This document shows, one piece after another, positions 1-9,645 of a stretch of DNA of 64,000 nucleotides. Every line of letters begins with the position of its first letter. The stretch's first letter is position 1. Below the pieces are notes generated by a model. It had not been told where the DNA came from. It did not search any database and saw only the letters and a program-made list of their open reading frames with translations. A program made the translations under genes and the position numbers. This DNA comes from Bifidobacterium simiarum (GTDB lineage: Bacteria > Actinomycetota > Actinomycetes > Actinomycetales > Bifidobacteriaceae): assembly GCF_002802905.1 (NCBI RefSeq), contig NZ_PEBK01000009.1, positions 52,048 to 116,047 on the forward strand, written 5' to 3'.

Positions 1-161
1 GCTTCATGAACATCGCCACCTGCGCCGGTCAGGCCATCGGCGTGGCGATCACCTCCAGCATCGTCGCCGCCACCGGCTCCTACAACTTCGTGTTCCCGAC
101 CGCCATCGCCATGGCCGCGATCGCCGCGATCGCCGTCCTCGGCATCAAGCGCGTCAAGTAA
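1..161 (+). CDS. MFS sugar transporter, C-terminal fragment (gene runs off the left edge)
   Basis: Only the last 52 codons are present. They read in frame from base 3 to a TAA at 159-161. The segment NIATCAGQAIG followed by a hydrophobic helix and a basic tail (IKRVK) closely matches the C-terminus of the complete MFS transporter at 5731-7044 (NIATCAGQAIG ... IKKTK), so the two are paralogues of the GPH/SLC45-like sugar:cation symporter type. It would be a polytopic inner-membrane protein. Substrate is unknown. A strong hairpin with a T-rich tail follows at 274-307. Confidence 0.85.
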   Translation, partial: FMNIATCAGQAIGVAITSSIVAATGSYNFVFPTAIAMAAIAAIAVLGIKRVK

Positions 162-273
162 CACCCTCCCTCCCCTGCCGGAGCAACCCGGCGGGAAGCG
201 CCAAAGCGTTGTGGCCTCGGCAGAGGTCGGGGCCACAACCCCAACTCAAGACGTACCCGTCCATCCCTCCCCC

Positions 274-307
274 AGGCCCCGCAGCCCAAAAGGCTACGGG
301 GCCTTTT
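274..307 (+). terminator. Rho-independent terminator after the first MFS gene
   Basis: AGGCCCCGCAGCC pairs with GGCTACGGGGCCT (one mismatch) around a CAAAA loop, followed directly by TTTTCC. It lies about 110 bp after the stop codon of the partial MFS gene, in a gene-free stretch (162-702). Confidence 0.8.
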
Positions 308-493
308 CCTATTCCCACTCAGATGCCATCACCAAAGCACCCACCGACAGCCGTCAACATCGCCCTTCCACAACATCACGCCACCCGATACCCCACGGAT
401 CACCCCATTACCGGCTCGCACACATGGCCTCTTATGGATGGCGACGTCAAAAGCGGGGTTTGCCGCCGCAATCCATGAGAATCACGCTGGTTT

Positions 494-539
494 CGATGGA
501 TTGCGGTGCATATCGGCGATTATGCGCTGCAATCCATCA
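494..539. repeat. Intergenic hairpin repeat unit (GATGGATT...AATCCATC family)
   Basis: CGATGGATTGCGGTGCATA pairs with TATGCGCTGCAATCCATC through about 18 bp with two G-T wobbles, around a short CGGCG-containing loop. An extra GCAATCCAT half-unit lies at 467-475. The same palindromic ends build the larger arrays at 41523-41804 and 47662-47943. The rest of the gene-free stretch 308-702 shows no supported gene; a promoter for the sulfotransferase gene presumably lies at 560-700 but no convincing -35/-10 pair was picked. Confidence 0.75.
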
Positions 540-702
540 CGCATCGCCACCGAATCATCCGTGCGGATGATTGCCCCGGCACATCATCATTACTAGAATT
601 CTTGCCCCTGTTTTTCACGGTTCATCCAGCCAAACCCCAGTCATGGCGGAGATCACGGCCCTACGGTGCGAATATCTTCCTTCCCCGTTTCGAAAGGTCA
701 CC

Positions 703-2364
703 ATGAATCTCAGGGCTCGCACGATCCAGACCGCGGCCAGCGCCATAGCCGTCGTGGCATTGTCCGCCACGGTCTCGCTCGCCGCATTCTCCTCCGTTGA
801 ACATGCCGCGGCGGAATCCGACGTCTCGGCGAAAATCGCGAAGATCTACACCGAGGACTACCAGCAGCAGGCGCAAACCGATCTCGACAGCCAGAAATCA
901 TCCGGCGAATGGACATCCGACCACATGCTGGTCGCGAACAATCCGTACGGCACCAACACCACGTCGCTCTACGTGTACTTCACAACCGACGACGCGGTGA
1001 AGGTCTCCTACACGGTGAGCGCGCCGAAGACCGACTACCCGGACTTCTCCGCCACGCCATCGGGCGGCGACTCCTACGCCACCGTGCATGAATTCCAGGT
1101 GATCGGCCTGATCCCCGGCGAGGAGAACGACATCACCGTCACGTTAACCAAGCAGGATGGCAGCACCACCACGCACACCATCCACCGCAAGGCGCCGTCC
1201 ACGATCGGCGGGGAGCAGATCCGGCTCGACCGCACCGTCACCGAAACCGGCACCGAAACGCAGTACGCCGGCACGATGGGCAACGGCCTGTACGCGGTGC
1301 TCGGCAACGACAGCAACGAGCAGGACCTCATCTACCTCTACGACGACTACGGCGTGCTGCGCGGCGAGATCCCGATCCTCTACTACCGAGCCCAGCGTCT
1401 CGTCTTCAAGGACGGGCTCATGTACTTCAGCGCCTCCACGCACGACATCGTGGCGATGAACAGGCTCGGCCGCATCGAGAAGTTCTACAATCTCGGCGAG
1501 CGGTACATTCTCCACCACGACTACGTGTTCGACGACAACGGCAATCTGCTCGTGCTCGCCACCGACATGAAGGGCAATTCCGTGCAGGACAAGGTCGTAC
1601 GCGTGAACCTCGCCACCGGCAAGACCACGCTGGCCGTGGACATGGGCACGCTCATGGCATCATACAAGGCCGGCACCAAGCACGACGCCGACGCCAAGGC
1701 CACGTCCACCGACTCCGGCTCCGACGCATGGGACTGGATTCATCTCAATACGATCCAGTACGTGAGCGACGACGACAGCATCATCGTCAGCTCCCGCGAA
1801 ACCTCCTCGATCATCAAGATCGACGACGTGAGCACGAAGCCGACGCTGAAGTACATCATCGGCGAGAGCACGTTCTGGCAGAGCACCGACTACGCGAAAT
1901 ACAATCTCACCAAGATCGGCGACTTCCCCAGTTCGGGAGGCCAGCACACGGTCACCTATGTGAAGGATGATTCGCTGCCGGACGGCCAGTACTACCTCTA
2001 CATGTTCAACAACAACGGCGGCGTGAGCTCCACCACCGACTACGACTGGTCGCAGATTCCCGGCATGGTGACCAACCTCGCCTCGCAGGACTCGAGCAAC
2101 AAGTCGTACTTCCAGAAGTATCTGGTGGACGAGAAGGCAGGGACCTATAAGCTGGTCACACGGTTCGCGGTGCCGTACTCCGGCTACATCAGCAGCGCCG
2201 AGGAGTATTCGGACGGCACGATCATCACCGAATCGGGCATCAAGGGTGTGTGGGGCGTGTACACCGCGGACGGCACCCTGCTGCGCGACTACACGATGAC
2301 AATCAACAGCGCCTTCATCTATCGCGTCTTCAAATACGATTTCAAGGATTTCTGGTTCGCATAG
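703..2364 (+). CDS. Secreted arylsulfate sulfotransferase (ASST family), cysteine-free
   Basis: 553 aa from the ATG at 703, preceded by GAAAGGT. An upstream in-frame start at 571 would put 44 residues before the signal peptide and is rejected. N-terminus: basic start, hydrophobic stretch and AAA-type cleavage site near residue 38, so the protein is exported. The body has the ASST beta-propeller pattern. Residues matching the known E. coli active site are visible: His272 (in ILHHD), His347 (in DWIH), Arg365 (in SSRE) and His415 (in GGQH); the His347-Arg365 spacing of 18 equals the 356-374 spacing in E. coli. ASST transfers sulfate between phenolic esters and phenols without PAPS. The reading frame contains no cysteine, unlike the disulfide-bearing, DsbL-dependent enterobacterial enzyme. 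The gene stands alone, facing a LacI gene. Confidence 0.85.
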   Translation: MNLRARTIQTAASAIAVVALSATVSLAAFSSVEHAAAESDVSAKIAKIYTEDYQQQAQTDLDSQKSSGEWTSDHMLVANNPYGTNTTSLYVYFTTDDAVKVSYTVSAPKTDYPDFSATPSGGDSYATVHEFQVIGLIPGEENDITVTLTKQDGSTTTHTIHRKAPSTIGGEQIRLDRTVTETGTETQYAGTMGNGLYAVLGNDSNEQDLIYLYDDYGVLRGEIPILYYRAQRLVFKDGLMYFSASTHDIVAMNRLGRIEKFYNLGERYILHHDYVFDDNGNLLVLATDMKGNSVQDKVVRVNLATGKTTLAVDMGTLMASYKAGTKHDADAKATSTDSGSDAWDWIHLNTIQYVSDDDSIIVSSRETSSIIKIDDVSTKPTLKYIIGESTFWQSTDYAKYNLTKIGDFPSSGGQHTVTYVKDDSLPDGQYYLYMFNNNGGVSSTTDYDWSQIPGMVTNLASQDSSNKSYFQKYLVDEKAGTYKLVTRFAVPYSGYISSAEEYSDGTIITESGIKGVWGVYTADGTLLRDYTMTINSAFIYRVFKYDFKDFWFA

Positions 2365-2374
2365 CCCGTATCGT

Positions 2375-2474
2375 CTCACGTGGGACGGGCGGCCCATGTG
2401 AGGTCACGCAACAATCGTTGAAATCGCAACAACGGTCAACCACGCTCACGCGGGACGGGCGGCCCGCGTGAGCG
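2375..2474. terminator. Two related hairpins between convergent genes
   Basis: Hairpin 1 (2375-2402): CTCACGTGGG pairs with CCCATGTGAG. Hairpin 2 (2443-2474): CGCTCACGCGGG pairs perfectly with CCCGCGTGAGCG. Both enclose the same ACGGGCGG loop, so the second looks like a duplicated and diverged copy of the first. They sit between the sulfotransferase gene (+) and the LacI gene (-) and could terminate both, although neither has a clear T-run. Confidence 0.6.
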
Positions 2475-2539
2475 CATATTCCCCGAGCAACACGCCAAAC
2501 AACGATCGAAAGACACCACGACCCGCCCAAGCCGGGCAG

Positions 2540-3577
2540 TCAGGATCGCCGCATTCGATCAACGGTACGCCGCAGAATAAGGGACGGAGAAACCAACTCA
2601 TGCGGCAGAGGCAGTGGCTCACCACGCATGAGTCGAAGAATGCGATCCGCCGCGGCCCGCCCAAGAGCGACGGGATTCTGCCTGATCGTGGTGAGATGAG
2701 CCACCGGAGCCACGGTACTATCGTCAAAGCCAATGACCGATATGTCGCGAGGCACCTGCACACCACACCGTTCAAGCTGATCGATAAGCAGTACCGCAAA
2801 GGCGTCCGTACGCACGCAAATTCCCGTGGGATAGGTGGAGTCGGAAACAATTTTGGTGGCAGCCACCGAAGCGGCCTCCTCCATGGATTCATAATGCGAC
2901 AGTAAAGGCATGGCGACGTGCACCAATCGGCTTTCATCCAAACCACATTCAAGACCCGCACGGCGAAAACCATCGGCACGGACGCTGGCACTGTATTCGA
3001 AGTCGGCACGGGCTGGTTCGTCCACAAAGGCCAGACACTCATGCCCCAAAGAGACTAGAAGGCGCACTGCCTGCGTCATCCCCTCACGATCGTCGATGCG
3101 CACTGAGGCATCAAAGCACCCCTGAGACGGTGTGTTCAAGCCCACAGAGGGTAAAGCCAACTCCCTCAATTCGGCCCGCTGCTCCTCATTGAGATCAATG
3201 GACACCACAATCATGCCGTCCGAATTCTTGGAGTCAGGCAGCTGAGCGAAAAAATCCTTCAACTGGCGTTTGGATGAAGCCACGCAAGGCACAAGATCAT
3301 AACCTTGTGGCGCAAGCACCTCGTATATTCCCTGCAAGGCCGAGGAACTAAACCACGTATTCATACCGGCCGATAGCAGAATGGTCACACGATTGGTTTT
3401 CCCCGAAGCAAGCGACGCCGCACTTCTGGAAAAGGAAAAATGCAATTCCTCCGCGGCCCGACGAACCTTCGCCCGAGTCGCCTCCCGAACCTTGCCATTA
3501 CCACGCAACGCCCGAGAGACCGTAGCCTCGGACACTCCCGCCCTGGCAGCCACATCACTGATGGTCGCTCTGACCAT
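2540..3577 (-). CDS. LacI-family transcriptional regulator, probable regulator of the adjacent alpha-glucosidase locus
   Basis: 345 aa from the ATG at 3577, chosen because GGAGGAG lies 2-3 nt upstream and the HTH begins at once (VRATISDVAARAGVSEATVS, then RALRGN). The HTH and hinge cover residues 1-60; the periplasmic-binding-like sensor domain follows and ends with a typical C-terminus (TTIRQNP, LILRRT). It is divergent from the GH13/MFS genes at 3867-7044, and the 290 bp between them is AT-rich and contains several TGTAA(GCG) palindromes. It therefore probably represses the GH13/MFS genes and itself, with a glucoside as inducer. The effector is inferred from the neighbours only. Confidence 0.9.
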   Translation of the reverse strand: MVRATISDVAARAGVSEATVSRALRGNGKVREATRAKVRRAAEELHFSFSRSAASLASGKTNRVTILLSAGMNTWFSSSALQGIYEVLAPQGYDLVPCVASSKRQLKDFFAQLPDSKNSDGMIVVSIDLNEEQRAELRELALPSVGLNTPSQGCFDASVRIDDREGMTQAVRLLVSLGHECLAFVDEPARADFEYSASVRADGFRRAGLECGLDESRLVHVAMPLLSHYESMEEAASVAATKIVSDSTYPTGICVRTDAFAVLLIDQLERCGVQVPRDISVIGFDDSTVAPVAHLTTIRQNPVALGRAAADRILRLMRGEPLPLPHELVSPSLILRRTVDRMRRS

Positions 3578-3613
3578 GGCTCCTCCGATCAATCACATGC
3601 CGCATACCATGAA

Positions 3614-3809
3614 AATGTAACTTACATTATTTATGTTAATCGCTTACATTATTGAAAAACAAGGCGTATCATACATTATTTGCATTATTTTATGTAAGCG
3701 TTATACTAATTTTCATCAGGAAGCACTAAAGCAAAGACGCAATACATAATAAAAAATATTGCAGAATAACCGATACCAAAAGTATCAACCATAATGTAAG
3801 CGCTTCCAA
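3614..3809. promoter_or_regulatory. AT-rich divergent control region with four LacI-type operator candidates
   Basis: Sites seen: AATGTAACTTACATT (3614-3628, perfect palindrome around one C), TTAATCGCTTACATTA (3636-3651), TATGTAAGCGTTATACTAA (3691-3707 and flank) and AATGTAAGCGCTTCCAAC (3793-3809). Three share TGTAAGCG or its complement, the core of LacI-family operators with a central CG. The sites are spread between the LacI start (3577) and the GH13 start (3867). Base composition is far richer in A+T than the neighbouring genes. Confidence 0.65.
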
Positions 3810-3866
3810 CCACAAGACAAACGGTGCATTGCCGCACCATTAAGCCACCCCTGCGAAGGAGCCCAA

Positions 3867-5663
3867 TTGCCCATCCGAAATCCCCAGTCAGATGAACAGA
3901 CATCGGCAACAGCCGTCACGAAATCCACAGATTCCGCCTCCTGGTGGAAGCAGGCCGTCGTCTATCAGGTCTACCCCCGCTCATTCAAAGACTCCACCGG
4001 TTCCGGCATCGGAGATCTCGCCGGTGTGACCGAGAAGATCGACTACCTCGCCAAACTCGGCGTCGACGCCATCTGGCTCAGCCCCTTCTACCCCTCACAG
4101 CTCGCCGACGGCGGCTACGACGTCGACGACTACCGCAACGTCGACCCCAAGCTCGGCACCATGGACGACTTCGACGAACTCAGCACCAAGGCACATGCCG
4201 CCGGAATCAAGATCATTGTCGACATCGTCCCCAACCACAGTTCCAATCTTCACCCTTGGTTCCAAGATGCGCTGAAGGCCACCCCCGGCTCCCCGGAGCG
4301 CGACCGCTACATCTTCCGAGACGGCAAGGGCCCCAACGGCGAACTGCCACCCACGAACTGGACTGCCAAATTCGGCGGCCCGGCATGGACCCGCGTGCCC
4401 GACGGACAATGGTACCTGCACATGTTCACCGTCGAGCAACCGGATTTCAACTGGAACAACCCCGAAGTCCGAGAGGACTTTCTCACCACTCTGCGTTTCT
4501 GGTCCGATCACGGCGCCGACGGCTTCCGCGTCGATGTAGCGGCCGGCCTTGCCAAGGATCTGGACCGTGACGATCTGGACGATTATGACATTTATGGCAT
4601 CGGATTCTCCGTACCGATTCCCAGCGATGGCTCACATCCGGTATATGACCGCAATGAAGTACATGAGATCTATCGGGAGTGGCGTAAGGTCTTCAATGAA
4701 TACGATCCGCCCCGATTCGCGGTGGCCGAAGCATGGGTGAATCCGGATCGGCAGCCCCTATTCGCCAGGCCGGACGAACTTGGTCAGGTGTTCAACTTCG
4801 AATTCGCCAAGAAAAATTGGATTCGAGACGAAATGCATGAGGCCATCGAAAGCGGTATCGAATCGGCCGAGCGTAATGGTTCCACCTGCACTTGGGTGGC
4901 TTCCAATCATGATGTGCCCCGGCAGGCATCCAGATACGGACTACCTCAGATCCCTACCCCCGGCACTCATCAGCTTGCCACGGATTGGCTGTTAAGAGAC
5001 GGCAAATCGTATGTAGAACGGCGAGATCTCGGCACACGTCGCGCTCGCGCGGAAATCATGATGGCCCTCTCGCTGCCCGGCTCCGCATATCTCTATCAAG
5101 GTGAAGAACTCGGTCTGTTCGAAGTGGCCGACATCCCATGGGAGGAGCTGGAGGATCCAAGAGCATTCGGCATGTCTCAGGCAATCTCCCAGAAAGGACG
5201 CGACGGCTGTCGCGTACCGCTTCCGTGGAACGTTACTCGCGACGACACGACGTCCTTCGGATTCTCACCCGCGGTGAAAGCCGATGGTACACCCAGCGAA
5301 ACGCCGCATCTCCCCCAGCCGTCATGGTTTGCCGATTATGCGGTAAGCGTCGAGGAATCCGATCCGACTTCCATGCTCAACCTATATCGTGCTGCGCTGG
5401 AATGGCGACGAAAGCTGCAAACGGATGATCTTACGCTGACATGGCTTGCCGAGGACCAAAGTTCCAACGCCCCGGATGGCGCGGAAGGCAGCACCGGCGG
5501 AGTCATCGCCTACCGGAGGGCCAACGGCTGGGCGAATCTCACCAATTTCGGATCTCAGCCCGAAGCACTGCCCGAAGGAGAAATCCTGCTGACATCAGGA
5601 CCACTCACCCCTGACGGAAAACTGCCACAGGATACTTCCATATGGATCCAGCTCAACGACTAA
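3867..5663 (+). CDS. Alpha-glucosidase, GH13 family (oligo-1,6-/alpha-1,4-glucosidase type)
   Basis: 598 aa from a TTG start at 3867, supported by GAAGGAG 6 nt upstream. No signal peptide, so it acts in the cytoplasm on imported oligosaccharides. GH13 regions appear in order: DIVPNHSS (region I), DGFRVDVA with nucleophile Asp223 (region II), VAEAW with acid/base Glu288 (region III), and SNHD with Asp349 (region IV). The early ADGGYDVDDYRNVDP stretch is typical of actinobacterial alpha-glucosidases that release glucose from isomaltose, maltose, sucrose or related sugars. Linkage preference cannot be read reliably from the sequence. It is followed 67 bp later by an MFS symporter gene, and a LacI gene lies divergently upstream; the three form one glucoside-use locus. 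Confidence 0.9.
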   Translation: MPIRNPQSDEQTSATAVTKSTDSASWWKQAVVYQVYPRSFKDSTGSGIGDLAGVTEKIDYLAKLGVDAIWLSPFYPSQLADGGYDVDDYRNVDPKLGTMDDFDELSTKAHAAGIKIIVDIVPNHSSNLHPWFQDALKATPGSPERDRYIFRDGKGPNGELPPTNWTAKFGGPAWTRVPDGQWYLHMFTVEQPDFNWNNPEVREDFLTTLRFWSDHGADGFRVDVAAGLAKDLDRDDLDDYDIYGIGFSVPIPSDGSHPVYDRNEVHEIYREWRKVFNEYDPPRFAVAEAWVNPDRQPLFARPDELGQVFNFEFAKKNWIRDEMHEAIESGIESAERNGSTCTWVASNHDVPRQASRYGLPQIPTPGTHQLATDWLLRDGKSYVERRDLGTRRARAEIMMALSLPGSAYLYQGEELGLFEVADIPWEELEDPRAFGMSQAISQKGRDGCRVPLPWNVTRDDTTSFGFSPAVKADGTPSETPHLPQPSWFADYAVSVEESDPTSMLNLYRAALEWRRKLQTDDLTLTWLAEDQSSNAPDGAEGSTGGVIAYRRANGWANLTNFGSQPEALPEGEILLTSGPLTPDGKLPQDTSIWIQLND

Positions 5664-5730
5664 TGCCTTAGGAAAACCTAACCCCATAGAGAATCAATCA
5701 CCGTTTACCAACCAAACACAGGAAACTCCC

Positions 5731-7044
5731 ATGTCCACCAATACTTCCCCTGAAACTGCCATCGAGCCGAAACAACCGCCCATGAATCCCGAAGACGGAT
5801 ACGATCCGAATCGTCTGTTTGGTCTTTCCCGTCGCATGCAGCGTTACTTCGCCGGCTTCCTGATGTATTCCTTCCTGCACGGCGTAGCCTTCAGCATGAT
5901 CGTCTCCGTGCTGATGCCCCAGCATCTCAAGGATATCGGTCTGTCGAATCCCACTGCCATGCTTGGTATGATTAGCGCCGGCGGTTCTCTTATCTCCATC
6001 TTCATCAATGTGATCGTCGGATCGATGTCCGACCGCACCCGCTCTCGATTCGGCCGCCGCAAGCCGTGGATCTTCTGCGGCGCAATCATCGCCGGATTCT
6101 CCTATTGGGCCATCGGTAACCCGCAGACCGGCATCGGCGTAGGATACGCCTACTGGTTCGCCATGATCGGCAACAACATGATGATCGCCCCGATCGTGGC
6201 CACTCTGTCCGATTCCATTCCCCAGCGAAGCCGAGCCACGGTATCCGCGGCATATGGCGGCGGCCAGGTGGTTGGCCAGAGCGTCGGCACACTGCTGGGA
6301 TCCTTCTTCATCTTCCAGCCCATCATCGGCTTCATCGTGGGAGGTCTGTGCATGGCGGCCGGCGGTCTGATCATCACCGTGATCAACCCCAAGGACCGTT
6401 CCACCGCTCAGGAGCCGAAGAACGAGGATCCGGTCTGGAAGGTCATTCTCGAAACATTCCGCCCGCCGATCAAGGGTGCTGCGGACTTCTGGAAAGCGTT
6501 CCTGTGCCGCACCGGCCTGATCGTGGCCTATCAGATGATCACCTCGTACCAGCTGTACATTCTTCAGGAACACGTCGGACTCACCAAGGCCGATTCCGCA
6601 GCGGCCATCTCCGTGATGTCCATCATCACACTGGTGGTTTCGCTACTGTCCACCGCGGTCTCGGGGCCGATCTCCGATAAGATCGGTCGCCGTAAGCCTC
6701 TGGTCATGTTCGCCTGCGGCCTGTATGCAGTGGGCATCGCCATGCCATGGCTGTTCCCCAGCCGCATGGGCATGTTCCTCTTCGCCGCCATCGCGGGCTT
6801 TGGTTACGGCATGTACCTCGCCGTCGATCAGGCACTGAATGTCGATGTGTTGCCGAACCCGGAGGAGGCCGGAAAGGACCTCGGTATTCTCAACATCGCC
6901 ACCTGTGCAGGCCAAGCCATCGGCTCCGGAATCACTTCATGGATCGTAACGGTGACCGCGGCATACACGCTGGTGTTCCCCACCGCCATTGGCATCGCGA
7001 TTTTCGCAGGCGTGCTCGTCTTCACCATCAAGAAGACGAAGTAG
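5731..7044 (+). CDS. MFS sugar:cation symporter (GPH/SLC45-like), probable alpha-glucoside importer
   Basis: 437 aa; ATG at 5731 with CAGGAAA upstream. About 12 membrane helices follow a 45-residue hydrophilic N-terminus. The loop after helix 2 reads DRTRSRFGRRKPW, a form of the conserved RxxRFGRRxPW loop of sucrose/melibiose-type symporters. A second copy of the motif occurs mid-protein (DKIGRRKPL). It is co-directional with the GH13 gene and probably co-transcribed, so its substrate is likely the oligosaccharide that enzyme cleaves. Its C-terminus is nearly the same as the partial gene at 1-161. Confidence 0.85.
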   Translation: MSTNTSPETAIEPKQPPMNPEDGYDPNRLFGLSRRMQRYFAGFLMYSFLHGVAFSMIVSVLMPQHLKDIGLSNPTAMLGMISAGGSLISIFINVIVGSMSDRTRSRFGRRKPWIFCGAIIAGFSYWAIGNPQTGIGVGYAYWFAMIGNNMMIAPIVATLSDSIPQRSRATVSAAYGGGQVVGQSVGTLLGSFFIFQPIIGFIVGGLCMAAGGLIITVINPKDRSTAQEPKNEDPVWKVILETFRPPIKGAADFWKAFLCRTGLIVAYQMITSYQLYILQEHVGLTKADSAAAISVMSIITLVVSLLSTAVSGPISDKIGRRKPLVMFACGLYAVGIAMPWLFPSRMGMFLFAAIAGFGYGMYLAVDQALNVDVLPNPEEAGKDLGILNIATCAGQAIGSGITSWIVTVTAAYTLVFPTAIGIAIFAGVLVFTIKKTK

Positions 7045-7104
7045 CCCACCGAGACGGTCATCCTGTGTGGGACGTCTGAATCCACACAATATAGCCCACA
7101 CAAC

Positions 7105-7139
7105 ATAGGGGTCTTCCTCACATTGAGGAAGACCCCTAT
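7105..7139. terminator. Long perfect hairpin, bidirectional terminator between MFS gene and guaB
   Basis: A perfect 16 bp stem (ATAGGGGTCTTCCTCA and its complement) closes a 3 nt loop. It lies between two convergent genes. T-runs are weak on both sides, so efficiency is uncertain. Confidence 0.7.
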
Positions 7140-7167
7140 TGCAGTCTATTGCAGTATTCGAATCGTG

Positions 7168-7230
7168 AGGCCTCGATCAGATCTGGCCAATCAGATCAAA
7201 CCGGCCAGATCAAACCGACCAAATCACCGA

Positions 7231-7232
<2 letters not shown>
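7168..7232 (-). repeat. Degenerate short repeats directly after the guaB stop codon
   Basis: Read on the minus strand, GGTTTGATCTG occurs twice 3 bp apart, followed by related GATCTGATT/GATCTGATC words, beginning at the guaB TGA. It is an example of the gene-end tandem repeats found throughout the window. Confidence 0.6.
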
Positions 7233-8787
<1,555 letters not shown>

Positions 8788-8960
8788 CTATAGGCGCTTG
8801 ACGACTTCACCGGGCATGCGGTGTCGCCGGGCCCGATCCGCCTTAGGCACTGTACCGTAACGGATCCGTAAGCCGCCGTTCATTTTCCACGATCCGGAAC
8901 GATTCGCACGAATGTTGCCGTATTGTTATCCGCCGTTGACTTCCGGGGATCGACACGGCC

Positions 8961-9491
8961 TCAGTCGTCGAATCCGGAGTCGTCCTTCCGACGCGTCGGC
9001 GGATCGACGTACGGCACGCGGCTGGTGGCGGCGGTGTGCATTTCGGCGAGCAGAATGATGCCGGCGCCCACCGCGATGAAGATCGCGCACAGCTTCGCGT
9101 CAAGCCACGTCTGACGCTGGATGGCGAGCAGCACCACGAAACAGATGCCCACCTTGATCAGCCAGCCGAGCAGGAACCAGGTGAGGTAGGCGGCGGGCCG
9201 CAGGTGCAGCCGGCTGAGCACGGCCACCAGCAACGGGTTCGACAGGCAGAACATCACGGTGGTGAGCGTGGCGATCACCGCCGACCAGATGCCCGGCCAG
9301 CCCACGAACATGTAGCCGACCACGATGGCCACCACCGCGAACACGCCGATGAAGAACAGGCTCTCGTGGATGGCGCGGCCCATGAGGTCGCCCACGGTCT
9401 CCTCGCCGAGGCGCTTGCCCTTGCCGAATGGCTTCCTGGCCTTGGCCTTATCCTTGGCCACGGCTTCGTTACGATCTTCCGATTCGCTCAT
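8961..9491 (-). CDS. AtpI-like four-helix membrane protein
   Basis: 176 aa with a charged 40-residue N-terminus, four hydrophobic helices (about residues 44-66, 70-95, 102-127 and 132-152) and a charged tail. It matches in layout and position the small membrane protein that in many Actinomycetota lies between the wecA-type transferase gene and atpB (the Rv1303 position in mycobacteria), which resembles AtpI, an assembly or Mg2+-related factor of ATP synthase. Here it follows the wecA-type gene as expected, but guaB is next and no atp genes are present in the window. Function is inferred from synteny and topology only. Confidence 0.7.
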   Translation of the reverse strand: MSESEDRNEAVAKDKAKARKPFGKGKRLGEETVGDLMGRAIHESLFFIGVFAVVAIVVGYMFVGWPGIWSAVIATLTTVMFCLSNPLLVAVLSRLHLRPAAYLTWFLLGWLIKVGICFVVLLAIQRQTWLDAKLCAIFIAVGAGIILLAEMHTAATSRVPYVDPPTRRKDDSGFDD

Positions 9492-9529
9492 CGATTCCTC
9501 TCCCCTATTCCGTATCGGGTTCGTTACGT

Positions 9530-9600
9530 TACGTGTTATTCGGTTATTCGGTTATTCGCGGTTATTCGGTCATCCGTTGCGGTATTCCGTGTATCCGTTG
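9530..9600. repeat. Short degenerate repeats between the wecA-type and AtpI-like genes
   Basis: GGTTATTC/GTTATTCG words occur at least four times within 50 bp, followed by diverged TATTCCGT/TATCCGTT words. They lie downstream of the wecA-type stop codon in the short gap before the AtpI-like gene. Confidence 0.6.
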
Positions 9601-9645
9601 CGCATTATCGCAATGCCGACGGCCGCTCACACCCGCCTAGGCCCA

